DNA of 18,268 nt from assembly GCA_002351925.1 (NCBI GenBank), contig DEHM01000022.1, positions 54,837-73,104 on the forward strand. The letters are read 5' to 3'. Positions 7,711-13,605 of the stretch are shown here, piece by piece. The notes below the pieces were generated by a model that saw only the letters and a list, made by a program, of their open reading frames with translations, was not told where the DNA came from and searched no databases. Made by a program: the position numbers and the translations under genes. The DNA is from Bacteroidales bacterium UBA2800 (GTDB lineage: Bacteria; Bacteroidota; Bacteroidia; Bacteroidales; Paludibacteraceae). Position 1 is the first letter of the stretch; each line of letters starts with the position of its first letter.

Positions 7711-8556
7711 TTATTCACCACCGGCTGCGGGCTCCTCCAGGATGGTTATCTTACCATTCTTCATCTCAGCCACGGTACCGTTGTAGTTCATGATCTTTCC
7801 GGTCAGACGTACTTTTGCGCCAACAGGAACAGGCGTTACGCCATCGGGCACGTTGCACCAATAAGCCTCAAAGGTCTTTTGACCATTCAGCACGTCGTCT
7901 ATCCAGAACCACTTCTGCTGACCTTTGCTGATCGTAGCGTCGTAGCCTGCCGATTGTACATAGCCATCGATAATATATATATCATTGCTGGTGCCTCCTG
8001 CCGGCAATGCCAAAGCGGCTGTCTTTGCTTCTGCACAAGTCGCCTGAATCGTCTCTGCCGGTATCGGACGTACCATCGAGTCAATACGAACGATGAAACC
8101 GTCTTTCAACTCCGGTGTGGTTCCCTTATAGTTGGTCAACGAACCAAGTACGGTCAGCTTCGAACCTACCAAAGGTACATCCGTGCCCTTACGGAACTTC
8201 ACGTTGTTGATGTTGTTGATGTAGTAGCAAGAGATGCTGGTCTTGTTGCCGTTGTCCGACAACTTGAAGTTGATGTTGGTGTACTTGCTCGGAACATCGT
8301 CTGGGCTCGTCGAGTTTGCGGTAAGGACGCCCGACAACTTGTAACGTTCAGGAGTTACCTCGTTGGCCTTAAGCGCTTTGCAAATAGCGATGGCGCTGTC
8401 TACACTGATCTCAATACCATCCGTGTCAGGTACCAGCACCGGAATGGAATCGTAGTTGTAGCCGTTGTCACCGGGGGCGTTGATGTTTGAGTTCTCTTTG
8501 CAACTCATCATTACCAGCGCTACAAGCGCGAATGTCATAAATAAATTCTTTTTCAT
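7711..8556 (-). CDS. Lipoprotein with two tandem OB-like repeats
   Basis: A 281-residue predicted lipoprotein of unknown function. The signal peptide MKKNLFMTFALVALVMMS precedes C19, the expected lipidation site. The mature start CKEN has a Lys-acidic pair that resembles lipoprotein export signals described in some Bacteroidetes, so surface display is possible but unproven. The body is an internal duplication: residues about 50-160 and 165-275 each have a short helix (DSAIAICKAL; CAEAKTAAL), a strand (SGVLTA; DGYVQS), an aromatic-rich middle and a closing block (GSKLTVLGSLTNYKGTTPELKDG versus GAKVRLTGKIMNYNGTVAEMKNG, aligned here in part). The closing strands look like an OB fold. It is the first gene of the minus-strand cluster, with its own promoter 61 bases upstream. 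Confidence 0.75.
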   Translation of the reverse strand: MKKNLFMTFALVALVMMSCKENSNINAPGDNGYNYDSIPVLVPDTDGIEISVDSAIAICKALKANEVTPERYKLSGVLTANSTSPDDVPSKYTNINFKLSDNGNKTSISCYYINNINNVKFRKGTDVPLVGSKLTVLGSLTNYKGTTPELKDGFIVRIDSMVRPIPAETIQATCAEAKTAALALPAGGTSNDIYIIDGYVQSAGYDATISKGQQKWFWIDDVLNGQKTFEAYWCNVPDGVTPVPVGAKVRLTGKIMNYNGTVAEMKNGKITILEEPAAGGE

Positions 8557-8616
8557 AACGTTTATATTTTTTTAGATATTAGATTTCGGTTTGACATATT
8601 TCATCAAAATAGCGCA

Positions 8617-8648
8617 CAAAATTACAAAAAATATTTCACGCGCGCAAA
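8617..8648 (-). promoter_or_regulatory. Promoter of the lipoprotein-ppiD-pssA-PAP2 cluster
   Basis: On the minus strand TTTG (8645-8648) is followed after 20 bases by TAATTTTG (8617-8624), a good match to the Bacteroidetes consensus. It is the only convincing promoter found for the seven co-oriented genes down to base 96, so they are probably one transcription unit. The transcript would have an AT-rich leader of about 50 bases. Confidence 0.7.
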
Positions 8649-8683
8649 TAAATTAGAAAAAAAGTGAAAAAAATCGCACTTTT

Positions 8684-8715
8684 CTTGCACATATCAGAAA
8701 ATAGTTGTATCTTTG
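8684..8715 (+). promoter_or_regulatory. Promoter of infC-rpmI-rplT
   Basis: CTTG (8684-8687, one mismatch to TTTG), 20 bases, then TATCTTTG (8708-8715) followed by CAC, the usual Bacteroidetes -33/-7 arrangement. Transcription should begin near 8721-8724, giving a leader of about 35 bases before the infC start. It is divergent from the lipoprotein promoter; the two -33 elements are 35 bases apart and do not overlap. Confidence 0.7.
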
Positions 8716-8742
8716 CACGCTTTTTGATTATTAACCCAAATT

Positions 8743-8748
8743 AGGAGG
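8743..8748 (+). promoter_or_regulatory. Strong Shine-Dalgarno that fixes the infC start
   Basis: AGGAGG lies 8 bases before the ATA codon at 8757. An in-frame TAG at 8742-8744 closes the frame just upstream. No ATG, GTG or TTG in frame lies between that stop and the conserved IF3 N-terminal region, so this site points to the ATA. Most other genes in the window lack a Shine-Dalgarno sequence, which makes this one notable. Confidence 0.75.
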
Positions 8749-8756
8749 AAAAAACT

Positions 8757-9314
8757 ATAGCAACACCCCCCATCAGACCGCGCGGCGGTCGCGTTATCAA
8801 AGAGGACCCGCATCGTATCAACGATAAGATCCGCGGTGTCCAGCAAGTACGCCTTATCGGCGACAACGTAGAACAAGGTATCTACTCGTTCCAACAGGCA
8901 ATGCATATTGCCGATGAGCAGAATCTCGACCTCGTCGAGATAGCGCCTACGGCGACTCCGCCAGTTTGTCGTATCGTCGATTACCAGAAGTTCCTCTACG
9001 CGCAGAAGAAAAAGCAGAAAGAGGCGAAGGCGAATCAGAAAAAGCAAGAAGTCAAGGAGATTCGTTTCGGTCCCCAAACCGACGATCACGACTATAACTT
9101 CAAACTCAAGCACGCTATCGAGTTCCTCAAAGAGGGTAACAAAGTCAAGGCATATGTCTTCTTCCGCGGACGATCCATCGTCTTCAAAGAGCAAGGTGAA
9201 CTGCTCCTCGCACGCTTCGCCAACGACCTCGCGGAATACGGCAAACCCGACAACGTGCCAAACCTTGAGGGAAAACGTATGTTCCTCAACCTGAGCCCAA
9301 AGAGCCAAAAATAA
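8757..9314 (+). CDS. infC: Translation initiation factor IF-3, ATA start
   Basis: IF-3 binds the 30S subunit, prevents premature 50S joining and proofreads the start codon and initiator tRNA. The frame from 8757 encodes 185 residues. It has an N-terminal domain (RINDKIRGVQQVRLIGDN ... LDLVEIAPTATPPVCRI), a lysine-rich linker (KKKQKEAKANQKKQ) and a C-terminal domain (EIRFGPQTDDHDYNFKLKH ... KAYVFFRGRSI ... LEGKRM). The first ATG in frame (8901) would delete 48 residues including the conserved RINDKIR block, so it cannot be the start. The AGGAGG at 8743 selects ATA at 8757. Non-canonical starts are a known feature of infC (AUU in E. coli), because IF-3 represses its own translation by rejecting such codons. 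It is first in the usual infC-rpmI-rplT order; thrS is not adjacent. Confidence 0.93.
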   Translation: MATPPIRPRGGRVIKEDPHRINDKIRGVQQVRLIGDNVEQGIYSFQQAMHIADEQNLDLVEIAPTATPPVCRIVDYQKFLYAQKKKQKEAKANQKKQEVKEIRFGPQTDDHDYNFKLKHAIEFLKEGNKVKAYVFFRGRSIVFKEQGELLLARFANDLAEYGKPDNVPNLEGKRMFLNLSPKSQK

Positions 9315-9346
9315 GACTAACCAACAGACCATTAACCGGCCAAGCG

Positions 9347-9412
9347 TTAGTTATTAGTTAGTTATTAGTTAGTTATTACTTAGTTATTACTTAGTTATTA
9401 GTTAGTTATTAC
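9347..9412 (+). repeat. Six perfect tandem 11-bp units, TTAGTTATTA(G/C)
   Basis: Units at 9347, 9358, 9369, 9380, 9391 and 9402 are identical except for the last base, which runs G, G, C, C, G, C. The array begins 32 bases after the infC stop. Because 11 is not a multiple of 3 and each unit carries TAG, the array holds stop codons in all three frames. It looks like a minisatellite in the transcribed spacer; a function is unknown. Confidence 0.95.
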
Positions 9413-9444
9413 CCATCTCTAACTATAACGAAAAACCGACATAT

Positions 9445-9484
9445 CGCCCGAAGGCCTACCTTTAATTCGGCGCCGAGCGCGCCG
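9445..9484 (+). promoter_or_regulatory. Possible alternative hairpins in the leader of rpmI-rplT
   Basis: The infC-rpmI spacer is 216 bases. Beyond the 11-bp repeats it holds this GC-rich patch in otherwise AT-rich DNA. CGCCCGAA (9445-9452) can pair with TTCGGCG (9466-9472) with one bulged C, enclosing AAGG/CCTT. Alternatively CGGCGC (9468-9473) can pair with GCGCCG (9479-9484) over a 5-base loop. The two share bases 9468-9472 and exclude each other. Leaders of rpmI-rplT operons are regulated by L20 in other bacteria, so a similar role is plausible but inferred. No T-run follows. Confidence 0.35.
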
Positions 9485-9530
9485 GGCTGCCTTGCGGACG
9501 TATTATTAACAACTAAATTATTTATACAAA

Positions 9531-9728
9531 ATGCCAAAGGTAAAAACTAATTCCGGTGCCAAAAAGCGTTTCACGCTTACCGGAACAGGTAAAATCAAGC
9601 GTAAGCACGCTTACAAAAGTCACATTCTGACGAAGAAGACTAAAAAGCAAAAACGCAACTTGACCCATGTTGCTTTAGTAGATCAGACGAACCTGCGCTC
9701 CGTACGTGAGATGCTGTTGCTTCGTTAA
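9531..9728 (+). CDS. rpmI: 50S ribosomal protein L35
   Basis: A complete 65-residue L35, a small basic protein of the large ribosomal subunit. The N-terminus MPKVKTNSGAKKRFTLTGTG and the following KIKRKHAYKSHIL are the family signature, and length is as usual (about 65). The start codon follows an A-rich stretch (TATACAAA) without a Shine-Dalgarno, normal in Bacteroidetes. It lies 32 bases before rplT and is the middle gene of infC-rpmI-rplT. Confidence 0.96.
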   Translation: MPKVKTNSGAKKRFTLTGTGKIKRKHAYKSHILTKKTKKQKRNLTHVALVDQTNLRSVREMLLLR

Positions 9729-9760
9729 GTATTAACCACCAAAACTGAAAGGAAAGAGAA

Positions 9761-10120
9761 ATGCCAAGATCAGTAAATCACGTTGCTTCGCGCAACCGTC
9801 GTAAGAAGATCATGTCGCTCACCCGTGGTAACTTTGGTGGACGTGCCAATGTTTGGACCGTAGCAAAGAACACATGGGAGAAAGGTTTGCAGTATGCTTA
9901 CCGCGATCGTAAGAACAAAAAACGCACGTTCCGTGCTCTCTGGATCCAGCGTATCAACGCTGCCGCTCGCCTCGAAGGCCTGAGCTACAGCCAGTTGATG
10001 GGCTACCTCAAGAAAGCCGGCATCGTTATCAACCGCAAAGTATTGGCCGACCTCGCCATGAATCAGCCCGCTGCATTCAAGGCTATCGTAGATCAGGCTA
10101 AGAAAAAAGCTGCGAAGTAA
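9761..10120 (+). CDS. rplT: 50S ribosomal protein L20
   Basis: L20 is needed early in 50S assembly and binds 23S rRNA; in several bacteria it also represses its own operon through the leader RNA. The 119-residue protein is full length, with the basic N-terminal extension (MPRSVNHVASRNRRKKIM) and the conserved core WIQRINAAARLEGLSYSQLM. A purine-rich GAAAGGAAAGAGAA precedes the ATG and may serve as a ribosome binding site. A strong terminator follows 43 bases after the stop. Confidence 0.97.
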   Translation: MPRSVNHVASRNRRKKIMSLTRGNFGGRANVWTVAKNTWEKGLQYAYRDRKNKKRTFRALWIQRINAAARLEGLSYSQLMGYLKKAGIVINRKVLADLAMNQPAAFKAIVDQAKKKAAK

Positions 10121-10163
10121 TAACGGCAAGTGAATCATCTAGCTAGATGTTCTTACAAAATTT

Positions 10164-10192
10164 GAGCTCGCAATCATGCGAGCTCTTTTTTT
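10164..10192 (+). terminator. Terminator of infC-rpmI-rplT, overlapping the end of dapA
   Basis: GAGCTCGCA (10164-10172) and TGCGAGCTC (10177-10185) form a perfect 9-bp stem with a 4-base loop, followed by seven T. The stop codon of the convergent dapA gene (10174-10176) lies in the loop and the last dapA codons form one arm. In the dapA direction the stem is followed by AAATTTTG, so termination there would be weaker. Confidence 0.9.
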
Positions 10193-11019
10193 ATCTCTTC
10201 TTGCAATTCTTTGCTTGCCGGAACAAGCGGCAATCTCAGGTAGTTCTCTATGATTCCTTTTTGTGCCAGAACCGCCTTTATTCCCACAGGATTACCTTCC
10301 TTGAACAGCAATCGTACCATCTCCTCATATTGCGCTTGTTTAGCTTGGTCCTTTTTATGCACGATATCATGAAAATCGTCCGCAAACGCATTGCTCGCTA
10401 CCGATATCAGTCCTGCGCCACCTGCTTCCATAATCTCGCACGCTATTCCGTCATCGCCGCTTATGACAAGCAACTTGCCTTCTGCAAGACCGATCAATCG
10501 CTTAATCTGCTCTACGTTTCCGCTCGCTTCTTTGATACCCGCAATCTTCTCAGGCTGTGCTTCCCATATCCGCATCACCGTTTCCGGCAGTAAGTTCACA
10601 CCCGTGCGACCGGGGACATTGTAAAGTATCACAGGCACAGGACTTGCCTCTGCTACTGCTGAGAAATGCTGATACAGTCCCTCCTGATTCGGTTTGTTAT
10701 AGTACGGACAAACACTCAAGATCGCTTCAAAGCCCGTTAGGTCGATGGTCTTCAACGCTTCGCACACCGCTGCTGTACAATTGCCTCCCACGCCCAATAC
10801 CAAGGGCAGACGACCGTTCACGTACTTGCGAATAAACGTCCGCACTTCCTCGCGCTCTTTGTCTGTCATCGTAGCCGCTTCGCCCGTAGTGCCCAGCACA
10901 ACGATATAGTCCACAGCACCAGTCAGCTGCGTGTCCAGCAGTCGTGCCAGTGCTTCATAATCCACGCTCTTGTCGGCCTTAAACGGCGTAATCAATGCGG
11001 TGCCAAGTCCTTTAATCAT
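10174..11019 (-). CDS. dapA: 4-hydroxy-tetrahydrodipicolinate synthase
   Basis: Condenses pyruvate with aspartate semialdehyde, the first committed step to diaminopimelate and lysine, in the cytoplasm. The 281-residue TIM-barrel protein is slightly shorter than the usual 290-297. Visible active-site features: GTTGE (43-47), Tyr107 in CPYYNKP, Tyr133 in YNVPGRTG, and the Schiff-base lysine K163 in AGIKEASGN. The gene overlaps the upstream hypothetical gene by 8 bases and is the last of the operon EEP protein-ligA-hypothetical-dapA. Its stop codon lies inside the terminator hairpin of the convergent rplT operon. Confidence 0.95.
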   Translation of the reverse strand: MIKGLGTALITPFKADKSVDYEALARLLDTQLTGAVDYIVVLGTTGEAATMTDKEREEVRTFIRKYVNGRLPLVLGVGGNCTAAVCEALKTIDLTGFEAILSVCPYYNKPNQEGLYQHFSAVAEASPVPVILYNVPGRTGVNLLPETVMRIWEAQPEKIAGIKEASGNVEQIKRLIGLAEGKLLVISGDDGIACEIMEAGGAGLISVASNAFADDFHDIVHKKDQAKQAQYEEMVRLLFKEGNPVGIKAVLAQKGIIENYLRLPLVPASKELQEEIKKELA

Positions 11020-11557
11020 TACTCTTGATGGTTGTTACGTATCGCATAATCTGACTGAAAAGCCACGAGGCTTCAATCTTGGCTTCCTCGCCTTGCTCAG
11101 GCGTGAAATCGGGTAGGGAAATCAGCATGTCGTGAATCCCTTCGCCCAGGTTCAGACCGACTTTGAAATCTGCGTCGGCATACATGGCTATATAGCGCAA
11201 GGGTAGACAGGGCTGCGTCGTCAGGTCAATCAGCAGGTCGTAGTGCTCTGCCAGCAAGTCGGTCAGCACCTCCTCGCGCGGCTTGCCAAAGAAGTTGTAG
11301 TCGCCCAGACCCAATATGCGGCTCTGCGGCAGGATAAGCGTCTGTATCTCTTTCTTTGCCAGATAGCCCCACATCGTCACGTCCATCTGCTGGCGCAACA
11401 GATCCTGACGAATCGTCTTGATAGCATCGTTGCGCTCCAGATAATCGCTCTCGTAGATAATGAGCAACTTCAGCGGTTGGTCCAAATGCGGGAAACGCAC
11501 CTCACGAGCGGGCATTTTCTTCCGCAGATAGTCAAATATATACTGTTTCAGTTTCAT
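11012..11557 (-). CDS. Conserved hypothetical protein between ligA and dapA
   Basis: A 181-residue cytoplasmic protein without signal peptide or membrane segment. Recognisable stretches are LKLLIIYESDYLERND (start of an alternating strand-helix fold), LGLGDYNFFGKP, and LLAEHYDLLIDLTTQPCLPLRYIAMYADADFKVGLN. It reminds me of a Bacteroidetes-restricted family that I believe is DUF6913, but I cannot confirm the number. Its start overlaps the ligA stop by 4 bases (ATGA) and its end overlaps dapA by 8 bases, so translation is probably coupled. No function is proposed. Confidence 0.8.
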   Translation of the reverse strand: MKLKQYIFDYLRKKMPAREVRFPHLDQPLKLLIIYESDYLERNDAIKTIRQDLLRQQMDVTMWGYLAKKEIQTLILPQSRILGLGDYNFFGKPREEVLTDLLAEHYDLLIDLTTQPCLPLRYIAMYADADFKVGLNLGEGIHDMLISLPDFTPEQGEEAKIEASWLFSQIMRYVTTIKSND

Positions 11558-13605
11558 AGCATCTCCAAAAATTCTTCTTCCGTAATCATCTTAATTCCCA
11601 GGTCCTCTGCTTTCTTGCGTTTCTCCGGTCCCATGTTCTCGCCGGCCAGAATGAAACTTGTCTTCTTGCTGACTGAACCTACGTTCTTTCCTCCGTTTGC
11701 CTCAATCATCGCTTTGTACTCGTCGCGGCTATGCTGCGCAAACGTACCGGAGATAACGATACTGAGTCCCGCCAGTTTGTCACTCGTCGGCGCGGCTTCC
11801 GCTTCACCTTCCATCTGCACACCCGCTTGGCGAAGACGCTCCAGAATCTCCAGATTTCGGATGTCCTCAAAATACTTCACGATGTTCTCCGCAATCTGCG
11901 GACCTACATCTTCTATAGTGCAGAGTTGTTCGGCCGTAGCCCACTGCAGGGCGTCTATCGTGTTGTATTTGCGGGCAATCTTCTTGGCGGTTGTCTCGCC
12001 TACCATGCGTATTCCTAAGGCAAACAGCACGCGACTCCACGGCACTTGTTTCGAGGCCTCGATACCATCCAATATGTTCTGCGCACTCTTCTCGCCGAGA
12101 CGCTCTTGAGTCGCGATATCTTCCGCTTTCAGGTCATAGATATCGGCGATGTTCTTTAGCAATCCCTTCTGGTAGAACAGGTCGATTGTCTCTTCGCCCA
12201 GACCGTCGATATTCATGGCCTTCCGGCTCACGAAATGCTCAATCTTCCCTTTTATCTGCGGCGGACAACCGGCCTCATTCGGACACCGCCACGCCGCTTC
12301 ACCTTCCACGCGTACCAGCGTTGCTCCGCATTCGGGACAAGTGGTCGGAAAAGTGTAATCCGAAAGAGGCGCAAGAATGGCGCAAGAGTGGCTGATTTCC
12401 CGGTTTTCCCTTCCCGTTATTTTCGGTATGATCTCGCCGCCTTTCTCTACCCACACGCGGTCACCCGGACGGATATCGAGTTGACGGATAAAATCTTCGT
12501 TATGCAAGGTCGCACGCTGAACCATTGTACCGCTCAGTTGCACCGGTTCCAGGTTCGCTACAGGTGTGACAACGCCTGTGCGCCCTACCTGGTACGTAAT
12601 CTCTTTGAGCAGCGTCAACTGTTTCTCGGCGGGGAACTTATACGCAATTGCCCAGCGCGGCGTCTTGGCGGTATAGCCGAGCTCCTCCTGCTGCGTCAGG
12701 TTGTTCACTTTCAGCACGATGCCGTCGGTGGCGACCGGCAGGTTCTTGCGTTCCGTATCCCAGTAGGCGATATACGCCATTACTTCGTCCACATTCTTGC
12801 ACACCTTGATGGCGTCGCTGATATGGAATCCCCATTGTCGCGCCGTGTCGAGACGCTCGAAATGGGTACTTCCCGGCAGGTTCTCGCCGAGCATGTAGTA
12901 TAGATACGCCTCCAGTCCACGTCGTGCTACTTCCCGCGGGTCTTGCAGTTTCAATGTGCCTGATGCGGCATTCCGCGGGTTCGCAAACAGCGGTTCTTCC
13001 TGTTCCTCGCGCTCTTTGTTGAGTCGTTCGAAGTTAGCCCAAGGCAGCAGTACCTCTCCTCTCAGTTCAAACCATTCCGGTATGTCGTTTCGTTCAATTC
13101 GCCAAGGAATAGAAGGTATCGTTTTGATATTATCAATCACGTTGTCGCCCTGTTGCCCGTCACCTCGTGTCAGGGCTTTCATGAGCACACCGTGCTCATA
13201 CCAAAGGCTGATACTCAGTCCGTCGTATTTCAGTTCGCAGACGATTTCTGCGTTCAAAGGCAATTTCTGTACCCAGTCTTCAATCTCTTCGCGCGAATAA
13301 CTGTTTGCCAGCGACAACATCGGATATCTGTGTTTGACCTGCTCAAAGCCTTTTCCTGTAACCCGTAACCCGTAACCCGTAACCGCTAAGTCCGAACCCA
13401 CATGTTGAGTGGGGGAGGACGCATCGTACATATCCGGAAACATCGCCTCCAAGTCTTGCAGACGATGCATCTTTCGGTCGAACTCCTGGTCCGACATCGT
13501 AGGCTGGTTGAGCACATAGTACTTGTAGTTCTGCTCCTCCAGCTCTTTGCGTAGGGCTCTTAGTTCCTCGCGTTCGGGTTCTTCTATTTCCGAAAACAGA
13601 TCCAC
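11554..13605 (-). CDS. ligA: NAD-dependent DNA ligase LigA, GTG start
   Basis: Seals nicks in replication and repair using NAD+. The 683 residues follow family order: domain Ia (YYVLNQPTMSDQEFD); adenylation domain with the nucleotidyl-lysine K126 in CELKYDG, plus GDGQQGDNV and LRGEV; OB domain (GGEIIPKITG); zinc finger C423-x2-C426-x14-C441-x5-C447; helix-hairpin-helix region (about 465-580); and a C-terminal BRCT domain (about 608-683). The start is GTG at 13605, whose G is the last base of the TAG stop of the upstream gene (TAGTG, 1-base overlap). Residues 75-84 (VTGYGLRVTG) are encoded by a 7-bp tandem repeat and appear inserted relative to other LigA proteins, which have about 11 rather than about 21 residues between the VG and the H-x-x-PMLSL motif. 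Confidence 0.96.
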   Translation of the reverse strand: MDLFSEIEEPEREELRALRKELEEQNYKYYVLNQPTMSDQEFDRKMHRLQDLEAMFPDMYDASSPTQHVGSDLAVTGYGLRVTGKGFEQVKHRYPMLSLANSYSREEIEDWVQKLPLNAEIVCELKYDGLSISLWYEHGVLMKALTRGDGQQGDNVIDNIKTIPSIPWRIERNDIPEWFELRGEVLLPWANFERLNKEREEQEEPLFANPRNAASGTLKLQDPREVARRGLEAYLYYMLGENLPGSTHFERLDTARQWGFHISDAIKVCKNVDEVMAYIAYWDTERKNLPVATDGIVLKVNNLTQQEELGYTAKTPRWAIAYKFPAEKQLTLLKEITYQVGRTGVVTPVANLEPVQLSGTMVQRATLHNEDFIRQLDIRPGDRVWVEKGGEIIPKITGRENREISHSCAILAPLSDYTFPTTCPECGATLVRVEGEAAWRCPNEAGCPPQIKGKIEHFVSRKAMNIDGLGEETIDLFYQKGLLKNIADIYDLKAEDIATQERLGEKSAQNILDGIEASKQVPWSRVLFALGIRMVGETTAKKIARKYNTIDALQWATAEQLCTIEDVGPQIAENIVKYFEDIRNLEILERLRQAGVQMEGEAEAAPTSDKLAGLSIVISGTFAQHSRDEYKAMIEANGGKNVGSVSKKTSFILAGENMGPEKRKKAEDLGIKMITEEEFLEML
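13358..13384 (-). repeat. 7-bp tandem repeat (GGGTTAC) inside ligA
   Basis: On the plus strand GTAACCC occurs three times in a row from 13358, followed by a fourth copy lacking its last base (13379-13384). It is read through in ligA as VTGYGLRVTG (residues 75-84). One unit is not a multiple of three, so gain or loss of a single unit would shift the ligA frame; a change of three units would not. Confidence 0.93.

Noticed and set aside
9347..9412. CRISPR-like array
   Set aside because: The 11-bp units abut directly with no unique spacers and there are no cas genes, so it is a simple tandem repeat.
13358..13384. Telomere-like or mobile-element repeat in ligA
   Set aside because: The short GTAACCC array is read in frame in ligA, with no flanking inverted repeats, target duplication or transposase.
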